A stretch of DNA of 55,265 nucleotides, taken from positions 1 through 55,265 of the forward strand of contig JBAXPR010000010.1 in the NCBI GenBank assembly GCA_037132135.1, given 5' to 3'. Within the stretch, counting starts at the first letter, position 1; each line of letters starts with the position of its first letter. This DNA comes from BOG-933 sp037132135. Lineage in GTDB: Bacteria > Pseudomonadota > Alphaproteobacteria > Azospirillales > Azospirillaceae. Both the position numbers and the translations under genes were made by a program. Positions 25,590-33,744 of the stretch are shown here, piece after piece. The notes below the pieces were generated by a model. That model did not search any database and was not told where the DNA came from. It saw only the letters and a program-made list of their open reading frames with translations.

Positions 25590-26228
25590 TCACCGCGCAA
25601 CGTCGTTCCAGGCCTGCGCGGTAACGTTGCCATTTCCGTCAAAACGGATATTCCCTTCCTTAATTATTTTCATTTTGTATTTTCTATTCCCAGGCTTTCC
25701 GTAATAAAGCGTAAATGACAGGCTCGCTGGAAGGTATCCCTCACCAACTGGCGTGGTAAAAACGATTTCGTGGTCATTAAAGTAACCATTTCCTTTTGGC
25801 GGAATACGAATAGTTTAGCAACGAAATAATCTATTTGTAGGATAATTATTCCCAATTTGTGTTTTCACGTCTTCTATCTCAAACTCTATGGCAACGTCAG
25901 CACTATTAATTAGAACAATGCCAACAGACAAACCCGCTCCCGCGATCGTCTTTCCAACATTAACATTAGAGAAGACGAGTTTGTCTTCCACACGCTCTCT
26001 TTCCATTAGGGCATGGAAATTTACAAGCCCAATACTAGCAAAGCCAAACGTTATCACAGCGCCAATCCAAATAAGAAACCACGACTATTCAGAAAATCTT
26101 CCAAGGGCTACGGTCGCAATCGTAGATACAACCGGGATAGCATAAGCAATAGAGTGTGTAACTATAGAGTGAATCACGCTATTCCTAACTACGTGAGCTA
26201 TCCCGCGACTTTCAAAAGCATTATCCAT
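25590..26228 (-). pseudogene. Membrane-protein gene interrupted by two in-frame stops
   Basis: Read on the minus strand from ATG at 26228, one uninterrupted register of 213 codons runs to TGA at 25590. Only two codons break it: TAG at codon 48 (26085-26087) and TAA at codon 138 (25815-25817). There is no frameshift. The product would have three hydrophobic helices (about 26-42, 50-68 with WFLIWIGAVITFGFASIGLV, and 94-108), then a soluble beta-rich tail (RIPPKGNGYFNDHEIVFTTP, YLPASLSFTLYYGKPGNRK). AGGA with 7-base spacing precedes the ATG, and a -10/-35 pair lies further upstream. The segment is far more AT-rich than its surroundings. I recognise no family. Recent nonsense decay of an acquired gene is most likely. 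Confidence 0.7.
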
Positions 26229-26294
26229 GGCTTTGTCCTTTATCGAGAGCGTATCGATAGATTAATCATATAAAATAGCGGGAGTCAATCTGTA

Positions 26295-26322
26295 ATTATA
26301 ATAATCACGTTAATGTCGTAAA
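26295..26322 (-). promoter_or_regulatory. Putative promoter of the two-stop gene
   Basis: On the minus strand, TTTACG (26317-26322) is followed after 16 bases by a perfect TATAAT (26295-26300). The expected start site is near 26288, giving about a 60-base leader to the ATG at 26228. The region is generally AT-rich, so chance matches are possible. Confidence 0.4.
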
Positions 26323-26395
26323 ACTATTAATTGTTTATCCTGCCACAGAGCAGGAAGAAAAGTTGTTTCCCGCGGCCTGCATGCACAATTCAAGA

Positions 26396-26461
26396 ATTCT
26401 GCACCAAACATAACCAACTGGAATCCCGGCCTGCTTCCGGTAGAAACGTCTGGTGCAGAAT
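26396..26461. repeat. 11-bp perfect inverted repeat at the island edge
   Basis: ATTCTGCACCA at 26396-26406 is repeated in inverted form (TGGTGCAGAAT) at 26451-26461. The match extends to 14 bp with one mismatch, around a 44-base spacer. It lies exactly where AT-rich sequence returns to high GC, just beyond the parC stop. It could be a mobile-element end, or an operator; there is no T-run to suggest a terminator. Confidence 0.6.
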
Positions 26462-26483
26462 GGCGGCCGGATGTGCGCCCCCC

Positions 26484-28724
26484 TCACCCGAACTTGTTCA
26501 CCTTCGGGAAGCCATTTGGCGGCAGTTTGCCGGTTGCGGCGCGGGTGCCGAGCCAGGGGCGGAGGTCGGGTTCGGTGCGGGTGCGCTCGCCGGTGCGCCA
26601 GGAGAGGCCGGCGGAGATCTTGAGGGTGATCAGGTCGGCGAGGCTGGCGTCCTTGTATTTCTGGAGCATCACGCCGCGGCCGCGAGCCATCACCGGCAGT
26701 TCCTCCAGCATGAACACCAACAACTTTCGATTGTTGCCGATCACGGCCACGGCGTCGTCGCCGCGCTCGGCGTTGACCGGGTGGCAGATGCGGGCTTCGA
26801 GGGTGCCGTCGAGGTTGAGCACCTGCTTGCCGGTGCGGGTCTGGGCCAGCACCTCGTTTTCCTCGACCTGGAAGCCGCGGCCGTCTTCCGAGGCGACGAC
26901 GAGGCGGCGGCCGGGCTGGTGCTTAAACAGAGCGACGATCTCGGCCTCGTTGCCGAGGTCGATCATCAGCCGCACCGGTTCGCCAAAGCCGCGGCCGCGC
27001 GGCAGCCGGTCGATGCCGAGGGTGTAGAAGCGGCCATTGGTGCCGAACAGAATCAATTTGTCGGTGGTCTCGGCGTGGAGGATGAAGCGCGGACGGTCGC
27101 CTTCCTTGTATTTGATCTCGGTGGTGTCGGTCTCGGCCAGCCAGCCCTTGACCGCCCGGATCCAGCCCTTGTCCGAGCACAGCACCGTGACCGGCTCGCG
27201 CTCAAGCGTAGCCTCCAGCGGAATCTCGATCTCTTTCGGTGCGTCGGCGATGTCGGTGCGGCGTTTGCCGAGGACGGTCGCCTTGCCGAACTTCTTCTTG
27301 ATCTCGGCAATCTCGGCCGCGATCATCTGCCAGCGCAGCGGTTCCCTGGCCAGCAGTTCCTCCAGAGCGGCCTTTTCTTTGGCCAGCCCCTCGTGCTCGC
27401 GCCGGATCGCCAGCTCCTCCAGCTTGTGCAGGGCGCGCAGCCGCATGTTGAGGATGGCTTCGGTCTGTGTCTCGGTGAGGGAGAAGCGGCGCATCAGCTC
27501 CTCCTTCGGCTTCTCCTCGAAGCGGATGATCCGGATCACCTCGTCGAGATTGAGGTAGGCGATCAGGAAGCCGTCGAGCACCTCCAGCCGGTGCTCGATC
27601 CGGGCCAGCCGGTGGCGCGAGCGCCGCTGCAAGACCTCGTGGCGGTGGTCGAGGAAGGCCTTCAGCACCTGGCGCAGGGTCATCACCCGCGGCACGTTGT
27701 CGGCGTCGAGCACGTTCATGTTGAGGCTGAAGCGAACCTCAAGGTCGGTGCTCTGGAACAGCGAGGCCATCAGCACGTCGGGGTCGACGTTGCGGCTTTT
27801 CGGCACCAGGATCAGCCGTACGTCTTCGGCCGATTCGTCTCGTACGTCTTCGAGCAGGAAGAGTTTCTTGGCGCTCAGCAGCTCGGCGATCTTTTCGACC
27901 AGCCGCGATTTTTGCACCTGATAGGGAATCTCGGTGACCACGATCTGCCAGGTGCCCTGGGCCAGCTTCTCCACCGACCAGCGGGCGCGCAGCCGGAACG
28001 AGCCGCGGCCGGTGCGGTAGCTCTCGATCACCGAGGCCCGGGGCTCGACCAGCACGCCGCCGGTGGGGAAATCCGGCCCCGGCATCAGCGCCACCAGCGA
28101 CTCGACCGAGGTATCGGGCTGGCGGATCAACTGGCGGAGGGCGTCGCAGATCTCGCCGGCATTGTGAGGTGGAATCGAGGTGGCCATGCCGACCGCGATG
28201 CCGGTGGCGCCGTTGGCCAGGAGGTTGGGGAAGTTGGCGGGCAGGACCGCCGGTTCCTCGCCGTCGCCGTCATAGGTCGCGCGGAAATCAACCGAATCCT
28301 CGTCGATGCCCTCAAGGAGGGCGCGCGCGACCTCGGTCAGCCGGGCCTCGGTGTAGCGCATGGCGGCGGCATTATCGCCGTCGATGTTGCCGAAATTGCC
28401 CTGGCCGTCGATCAGCCGGTAGCGGACGGCGAAATCCTGGGCCAGCCGGACCAGGGCGTCGTAAACCGCGACGTCGCCATGAGGATGGAACTTGCCGATG
28501 ACGTCGCCGACCACCCGGGCCGACTTCTTGGGCGGCTGGTCCGGCTCCAGCTTGAGGATGCTCATGGCATAGAGCAGCCGGCGGTGAACCGGCTTGAGAC
28601 CGTCGCGGACGTCGGGCAGCGAGCGCGCCATGATCGTCGACAAGGCGTAGGCGAGGTAGCGCTCGGAGAGCGCCTCCGCCAGCGGCTTGTCCTGAACGTC
28701 GGAATCGGCCGGGGTGGGCTTCAT
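26484..28724 (-). CDS. parC: DNA topoisomerase IV subunit A
   Basis: A 746-residue type IIA topoisomerase subunit that cuts DNA to unlink daughter chromosomes. The start region LSERYLAYALSTIMARSLPD and RDGLKPVHRRLLYAM are diagnostic. The catalytic Tyr is residue 124 in NAAAMRYTEARL. The quinolone region reads FHPHGDVAVYDALVR: Val85 stands where E. coli ParC has Ser80 and Asp89 where it has Glu84. The C-terminal beta-pinwheel is shorter and more degenerate than in GyrA, with no GyrA box, which supports ParC. recO lies 19 bases upstream on the same strand. Confidence 0.94.
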   Translation of the reverse strand: MKPTPADSDVQDKPLAEALSERYLAYALSTIMARSLPDVRDGLKPVHRRLLYAMSILKLEPDQPPKKSARVVGDVIGKFHPHGDVAVYDALVRLAQDFAVRYRLIDGQGNFGNIDGDNAAAMRYTEARLTEVARALLEGIDEDSVDFRATYDGDGEEPAVLPANFPNLLANGATGIAVGMATSIPPHNAGEICDALRQLIRQPDTSVESLVALMPGPDFPTGGVLVEPRASVIESYRTGRGSFRLRARWSVEKLAQGTWQIVVTEIPYQVQKSRLVEKIAELLSAKKLFLLEDVRDESAEDVRLILVPKSRNVDPDVLMASLFQSTDLEVRFSLNMNVLDADNVPRVMTLRQVLKAFLDHRHEVLQRRSRHRLARIEHRLEVLDGFLIAYLNLDEVIRIIRFEEKPKEELMRRFSLTETQTEAILNMRLRALHKLEELAIRREHEGLAKEKAALEELLAREPLRWQMIAAEIAEIKKKFGKATVLGKRRTDIADAPKEIEIPLEATLEREPVTVLCSDKGWIRAVKGWLAETDTTEIKYKEGDRPRFILHAETTDKLILFGTNGRFYTLGIDRLPRGRGFGEPVRLMIDLGNEAEIVALFKHQPGRRLVVASEDGRGFQVEENEVLAQTRTGKQVLNLDGTLEARICHPVNAERGDDAVAVIGNNRKLLVFMLEELPVMARGRGVMLQKYKDASLADLITLKISAGLSWRTGERTRTEPDLRPWLGTRAATGKLPPNGFPKVNKFG

Positions 28725-28743
28725 GGCACTGGGGACTCGGGAC

Positions 28744-29481
28744 TCAAGGACTATTGGCCTTGCCTACCAGATTTGGTGGCGTGCGGCCAGCCCGTTCCGC
28801 CAGCCGCCGCCGCGCCGGCGGCAGGCCGCCGGGCAGATGGCGCTCGAGGAAATGGCCGGTCAGGGCCAGACCCTGGCGCACCTGCTCGGGGCCGCCGCCG
28901 CCCTGGCCGGTGAGAAAGGCCGGCAGCGGCAGCAGCCGGTCGCCCCAGGGTGCCGCCGCCGCCCGCGACACCGCGCGGCCGCTGCGCGGGCTGACCGCGG
29001 CCAGATCCCCGGCGGCGCCGGTGACGGCGCAGCGGCTGAGATCGAGGCCGAAGCCGAGTTCGGCCAGCAGTCCGAGTTCCCAGCGCACCGTCGCCTCGGC
29101 CCAGGCCGGCGCCTCCAGAGCCTCGAAGAGGGCGAGCAGACCGCGATAGAGGGCCGGGTGCGGTTCGCGCTCCGAAAGCCCGGCCTCGACCAGGGCGCAA
29201 GCTGAAACCAGCGCCGCCAGCCGCTCGGGCTGGTCGAGCAGGGCGGCCCCGAAGCTGCGTAATGGCTCCAGGGTCAGGCTGCCCAGCTGCTCGGGGAGGC
29301 GGGCGCGCCAGCGGGCGCAGACCAGGGTGCCCGGCTCGACCGAGGCCCGGCGCCCCGCGGTCCGGGCGCCCCGGACCAGTCCGGCGTGACGCCCCCGCGC
29401 CTCGGTGAGCAGCGAGACCAGCGCCGAACTTTCGCCCTGGGCCCGGGCCGAAAGCACCAGCGCCTGATCGGTCCATTCCAT
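28744..29481 (-). CDS. recO: DNA repair protein RecO
   Basis: A 245-residue recombination mediator that helps load RecA onto gapped DNA with RecR/RecF. The N-terminal OB domain begins with MEWTDQALVLSARAQGESSA and LLTEARGRHAGLVRGAR. The helical C-terminal domain has FEALEAPAWAEATVRWELGL and LAELGFGLDLSRCAVTGAA. The zinc cysteines of some RecO proteins are only partly kept. The gene overlaps neither neighbour but sits 7 bases after the MFS gene and 19 before parC, so the three look like one operon. Confidence 0.94.
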   Translation of the reverse strand: MEWTDQALVLSARAQGESSALVSLLTEARGRHAGLVRGARTAGRRASVEPGTLVCARWRARLPEQLGSLTLEPLRSFGAALLDQPERLAALVSACALVEAGLSEREPHPALYRGLLALFEALEAPAWAEATVRWELGLLAELGFGLDLSRCAVTGAAGDLAAVSPRSGRAVSRAAAAPWGDRLLPLPAFLTGQGGGGPEQVRQGLALTGHFLERHLPGGLPPARRRLAERAGRTPPNLVGKANSP

Positions 29482-29488
29482 GGTCGGG

Positions 29489-30673
29489 TCAGGCCCGGCG
29501 GGCGCCGAGCGCCGCCGAGCCCAGATGGAGGCAGTAGAGCATGGCCACGGTCAGCGGCAGGCCGTGGCGGGGCCAGAGGTCGAGGGCGGCGCCAGCGATC
29601 GAGGGGCCGCTGATCGTGCCCACGGTATAGGCCATGATGAAGAGGACATTGGCGTGGGCCAGATCGGCGGCCGGGAATTTATGGCCGATCTGGGTCAGGC
29701 CGAGGGTGTAATAGCCCGAGGTCGCGCCGCCCCAGAGGAACAGCAGCGGCCACAACAGCCAGCCGCCGGGCACGGGCACGGCATCGAAGCCGACGACAAA
29801 CAGCAGACACGAAAGCGAGGCCGCGACCAGCACCCGGTCGGGGCCGGCGCGGTCGGCGAGCCAGCCCAGCGGCATCTGCCAGACCAGGCCGCCGGCGGCG
29901 AAGACCGAAACCATCATCACCGCCGCCGCCTCGGTGAGGCCGGCGCCCCGGCCGTAGAGCGGCAGCAGGGTGAAGAGGGAAATCTCGGCGAACCCGGCGG
30001 TGAAACCGGCAAGAATCGTCCCCGGCGCGACGCCGAACAGCGCCCACGACCAGCCGCCGCCATCGGCACGGACGCCGCCGGCGGGCACGCAGTGCCGTCC
30101 GAGCAGCGGCGGCAGCGCTGCCAGCAGCAGCAGCCCGGTCGCCACCAGGAAGGGCCGGGCGCCGGTGATGCCAGTGACATGGAGCAGCAGCGGTCCGACC
30201 GCGATTCCCGCGGCCCAGAGGGTGGCGTAAAGGCTGACCGCCCGGCCCCGGCTGGTGTTGATGGCGATCCGGCTGAGCCAGGTTTCGCTGACCACCCATT
30301 GCAGGGCGAGGCCGAAGCCCATGGCGAAGCGCAGCCCGAACCAGGCCGGCAGCGAATCGAGGACCGGAAACAGCGCCAGCGCCAGCGCCGAGACGAAACA
30401 GCCGAGCAGCAGTGTCGGCACCGTGCCGAGCCGGGCGATCAGGCGCGGCGCCAGCGGCGCGGTCAAGAGCACCGCGACCGCGGGCATGGCGGCGTTGATG
30501 CCGACCAGCGCCGCGCCGGCGCCGGCCGCGGTCATGCTGAGGGCGATCAGGGGAATGGTCATGCCGAGGGTCAGGCCGACTGCCACCGCGCTGGCCATCA
30601 CCACCGCGAGGCCACGGCGGCGCTGGGCATCGGAGAGGCTGTCAGCCTCAATGTCCCGGCGGTGATCCGTCAC
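29489..30673 (-). CDS. MFS transporter
   Basis: A 394-residue inner-membrane carrier with 12 predicted helices in two halves. An acidic/basic cytoplasmic motif (MPLGWLADRAGPDRVLVAAS) sits in the second half, matching the MFS loop signature. The overall look is of the YcaD/bacterial drug-or-metabolite group, but the substrate cannot be told. It is the first gene of the apparent MFS-recO-parC run. The proline-rich gene upstream ends 53 bases before it. Confidence 0.88.
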   Translation of the reverse strand: MTDHRRDIEADSLSDAQRRRGLAVVMASAVAVGLTLGMTIPLIALSMTAAGAGAALVGINAAMPAVAVLLTAPLAPRLIARLGTVPTLLLGCFVSALALALFPVLDSLPAWFGLRFAMGFGLALQWVVSETWLSRIAINTSRGRAVSLYATLWAAGIAVGPLLLHVTGITGARPFLVATGLLLLAALPPLLGRHCVPAGGVRADGGGWSWALFGVAPGTILAGFTAGFAEISLFTLLPLYGRGAGLTEAAAVMMVSVFAAGGLVWQMPLGWLADRAGPDRVLVAASLSCLLFVVGFDAVPVPGGWLLWPLLFLWGGATSGYYTLGLTQIGHKFPAADLAHANVLFIMAYTVGTISGPSIAGAALDLWPRHGLPLTVAMLYCLHLGSAALGARRA

Positions 30674-30726
30674 CCGTCGGTCCCTCCTTCAGCCGGACCG
30701 GGCGCCCGGAATCGGCGCGAAACGAA

Positions 30727-31587
30727 TCAGCGCGAAACGAATCGGCGCGAGACCGGCTTGGCGGCTGCAGCCGCCGGCTTGGCCACCGGTGTCGCCGGCT
30801 TGGCGGTCGGGGCCGGGGCGGGCTTGGCCTCGGCCCGGACTGGCGGCGGGTCGGCGGCGGGCGGCGCCGGCGGCGGTGTTACCGCCAGCTTGCCGATCTG
30901 GGAGACCAGATCGGAAATGTGCCGGCCCAGCTGCCGCATCTCGTCCTGAACCACGCTCAGCTCGGACTTCGGCTGCTGGCTTTCCGCGGCCTCCTCGGCA
31001 TCGAGGCCGAGGACCGCCTCGAACCGGCGCTGGATTTCGTCCGGCAACAGCTCCTGACCCTGGGAGAGATGATCCTGGGTTTCGCTCAGCCGCTCCTGGG
31101 TTTCGGTCAGCCGGGTCTGCAGGTTTTCCAGCAGGTGCTGCTGATCATCGCCCTGTTGCGCGACTTCGTCCCGCAGCTCTTCCTGGGCCTTTTCGATCCG
31201 GATCAGCTGCTCCGCGATCCGGCTCAGCTGTTCGCGGGTGCGGGTGATCTGCTCATTGAGCCGACCACTGTGCTCGCCGAAGCGGCTGCCGGTGACTGAC
31301 CCCGCCCGGGCCGGTGCCGGCGGCGGCGCGAGGGCCGGCGCGGGCGGAGGCGGCGGTGCCGCCGCGGCGGGCGGTGCCGGCGGTGGCGGTGGCGGTGGCG
31401 CCGATGCCACCTCCTCCAACCGGAACAGCTGATCGTTCTGGCGGCTCACCTGTTCGCCGATCCGCGCAATCTGGGCACTCAGCCGCGAGTTGGCCGCTTC
31501 CAGACGGGCCAGACGCTCGTCATGGCCTTCGGCCAGGGTCACCAAGCGCTGCAACATCGGCTTCAGTTGATCGACGGGATTGGACAT
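30727..31587 (-). CDS. Coiled-coil protein with Pro/Ala-rich segments
   Basis: A 286-residue protein with no signal peptide. An N-terminal coiled coil (LVTLAEGHDERLARLEAANS, IARIGEQVSRQNDQLFRLEE) is followed by a Pro/Ala linker and a second long coiled coil at about 115-210 with repeating heptads (LNEQITRTREQLSRIAEQLI, LTETQERLSETQDHLSQGQE). A Pro/Ala/Lys-rich tail ends in a basic patch (SRRFVSR). The layout resembles scaffold or polar-organising proteins, but that is a guess from composition. Low complexity makes homology calls unreliable. Confidence 0.7.
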   Translation of the reverse strand: MSNPVDQLKPMLQRLVTLAEGHDERLARLEAANSRLSAQIARIGEQVSRQNDQLFRLEEVASAPPPPPPPAPPAAAAPPPPPAPALAPPPAPARAGSVTGSRFGEHSGRLNEQITRTREQLSRIAEQLIRIEKAQEELRDEVAQQGDDQQHLLENLQTRLTETQERLSETQDHLSQGQELLPDEIQRRFEAVLGLDAEEAAESQQPKSELSVVQDEMRQLGRHISDLVSQIGKLAVTPPPAPPAADPPPVRAEAKPAPAPTAKPATPVAKPAAAAAKPVSRRFVSR

Positions 31588-31747
31588 TCAGGCGCTCTTC
31601 CGGATGAGGACAGTCGATTCTCGTATGTCGGCCGTATGATGGCACACCCCAACAACCACCCGCCCGGGCTCGCAGAATTTCCCGAAAACGGACGGGCGCA
31701 CGATACACCGACAGGCCGGCCGCTGCAAACCACCCGCGCAAATAAAT

Positions 31748-32572
31748 TCAGCGCGCGATCCAGCCGCCGTCGACCGAGAGCGAGGTGCCGGTGATCGAGC
31801 GCGCGCCCTCGGAGGCCAGGAACACCGCGATCGCTCCAACCTCCTCGATGGTGACGAAGCGCCGGGTCGGCTGGGGCGCGAGCAGGATGTCGTGAATGAC
31901 CTCTTCGCGCGACTTGTTGTGAACCTTGCACTGATCGACGATCTGCATCTCGACCAGCGGCGTCCAGACGTAGCCGGGGCAGATCGAATTGCAGGTGACG
32001 CCGAACTCGGCCGCCTCCAGCGCCACCACCTTGGTCAGGCCCATCACGCCGTGCTTGGCCGCGACGTACGCCGACTTGAAGGGCGAGGCGACCAGGGCAT
32101 GGGCCGAACCGGTGTTGATGATTCGGCCCCACCGCCGCTGCTTCATGCCGCCGAGCACGGCCCGGGTGGCGTGAAATACGGCATTGAGATTGATCGCGAT
32201 GATCTCATCCCACTTGGCCAGCGGAAACGACTCGACCGGCGACACGTACTGGATGCCGGCGTTGTTGACCAGAATATCCACCGGCGCGATGCTGGCTTCG
32301 GTTTCGGCGATCATCGCCGCGATCTCTTCGGGTTTGCGCATGTCGGCCGCCGAATAGCCGACGGTGACGCCGGTCTCGGCGGTGAGGGTGGTGCGCAGCC
32401 GCTCGATTTCGGCGGCGTCGCCGAAGCCGTTGAGCACGACGTTGGCGCCGGCCGCCGCCAGGGCGCGGGCCATGCCAAGGCCGATGCCGCTGGTCGAGCC
32501 GGTGACGACCGCCGTACGTCCGGCAAGGCTGCGGGCAGGTACGGCGGAGGGAGGCGGTGCTGCTGTGGTCAT
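31748..32572 (-). CDS. 3-hydroxybutyrate dehydrogenase (SDR family)
   Basis: A 274-residue NAD-dependent short-chain dehydrogenase that oxidises 3-hydroxybutyrate to acetoacetate, used when poly-hydroxybutyrate stores are broken down. TGSTSGIGLGMARALAAAGA is the cofactor loop, NNAG follows, and the catalytic Ser-Tyr-Lys lies in GSAHALVASPFKSAYVAAKH. The substrate-specific segments NSICPGYVWTPLVEMQI and the end SLSVDGGWIAR match BdhA-type enzymes closely. The first 14 residues are a variable Ala/Pro extension. No phaZ or phaC is in the window. Confidence 0.92.
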   Translation of the reverse strand: MTTAAPPPSAVPARSLAGRTAVVTGSTSGIGLGMARALAAAGANVVLNGFGDAAEIERLRTTLTAETGVTVGYSAADMRKPEEIAAMIAETEASIAPVDILVNNAGIQYVSPVESFPLAKWDEIIAINLNAVFHATRAVLGGMKQRRWGRIINTGSAHALVASPFKSAYVAAKHGVMGLTKVVALEAAEFGVTCNSICPGYVWTPLVEMQIVDQCKVHNKSREEVIHDILLAPQPTRRFVTIEEVGAIAVFLASEGARSITGTSLSVDGGWIAR

Positions 32573-32830
32573 GGTTTCACCCTTGGCGCGTGGACGGACC
32601 GATGCTGGGCAGAAGGGTAGCGCAACTCGGCGCCGAACGGGAGCCTTCCCGCACCTCGACGCGTGGCGCCGGTCCGGGTGCGACCAAACGACTCGGGCAG
32701 GGCCGGATGCCGCCCTTCAGACATTTTCCAGTAGCGGACGGGCGGCGTTTGCGATTCGATCGGGAGTGTGAGCGGTCCCAGGCTCAGAAAGCCAGTTCAA
32801 GCCTTCGTCTTTCCGTGAGGAGCCGCGGCC

Positions 32831-33073
32831 ATGATGACCCGCCATGAAATCAAGGCCGTGATCCGCGACCTGCAGAGCTTCAGCGCCGACGGCATCAACC
32901 CGGACCAGCGCACCCAGATTGATGCCGCGCTCGGCCTGTTGTACGAGGCGTACGCCATGGCGGTGCTTCAGGAGCGCGGAATCGACGTCGATATCAGCAA
33001 CATTTGCGGTTTTGTGAAGTTCGTGAACATCATTCCTTTGAAGGCGAGCCTCTCTTCGCGCAAGGCCGCCTGA
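32831..33073 (+). CDS. Small hypothetical protein
   Basis: An 80-residue soluble protein. The helical N-terminal part is MTRHEIKAVIRDLQSFSADG; the middle is QIDAALGLLYEAYAMAVLQE; the end is basic (KASLSSRKAA). A ribosome site (GTGAGGAG) lies upstream of the paired ATG codons at 32831/32834. The 260 bases between this gene and the divergent dehydrogenase gene hold no feature I can support. No family recognised. Confidence 0.68.
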   Translation: MMTRHEIKAVIRDLQSFSADGINPDQRTQIDAALGLLYEAYAMAVLQERGIDVDISNICGFVKFVNIIPLKASLSSRKAA

Positions 33074-33093
33074 CCGCTCCGCTTCGCCTGGGA

Positions 33094-33543
33094 TCAGACG
33101 CCGTGGCAGGAGCCCCCGGCATCGGCTTCGTGGCCGGCGGGGCTGTCGTCATGATTGTGCCGGCCGCAGCAGACCGCCGGATCCAGGCCGGCGGCGAGGC
33201 CGATCCAGCCATCGACCTGCCCGGGCTCCCAGCCGGCCATGCGCCGGCCGCCGGATTCCATCAGCGGCCGGCGAATCAGAATCGGTTCGGCGCTGAGCAG
33301 GGCCAGGGCCGTTTCGGCATCCAGCGCCTCGGGCCGGACCTCGCCTTTGCTGACTTTGGGCGCCGACGGATTGAACCAGGCCGCCACGGGCAGCCCGGCG
33401 AAGAACGGGCGGAGGGTTTCTGCGGTCCAGGGATGCGTGAGGATGCTGACGGTCTCGACCTCGTGCCCGGAGGCCTCCAGTATCGCCCGCTGACGGGCGT
33501 TGCCCCGGCAGCCCGGCTTTTCGTAGAAGGTGACTGTGGCCAT
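33094..33543 (-). CDS. ArsC/Spx-like nitrogenase-associated protein
   Basis: A 149-residue thioredoxin-fold protein related to arsenate reductase. It starts MATVTFYEKPGCRGNARQRA, with the single active-site-type Cys12; LTHPWTAETLRPFFAGLPVA and PILIRRPLMESGGRRMAGWE follow. This pattern fits the nitrogenase-associated ArsC-like group (TIGR01616) better than true ArsC. The tail is His/Cys/Asp-rich (CCGRHNHDD), possibly metal-binding. The start at 33543 is clear. No nif genes are in the window, so the link to nitrogen fixation is by family name only. Confidence 0.82.
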   Translation of the reverse strand: MATVTFYEKPGCRGNARQRAILEASGHEVETVSILTHPWTAETLRPFFAGLPVAAWFNPSAPKVSKGEVRPEALDAETALALLSAEPILIRRPLMESGGRRMAGWEPGQVDGWIGLAAGLDPAVCCGRHNHDDSPAGHEADAGGSCHGV

Positions 33544-33744
33544 GGTTTGATCTTCCGCTGTCGTGCGTTCCGGTTCAAAATCACCGGTCGGGTCGGGGTG
33601 GGGTGACGGACTCCGGCATCGCCGCGGTTCGGAGCCTGACCGAGCGTATCGGGCCGCGGGCAGTTTACCAAGGGGGTTCGCGATGACGATCACGGCCGGC
33701 ATCTGCTTTCGGGCCTCGATCGGCGGCAGTCCCGCCCGGTCCCG

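Noticed and set aside
26331..28913. 860-codon plus-strand frame opposite parC
   Set aside because: Shadow of parC; composition follows the complement of its codons.
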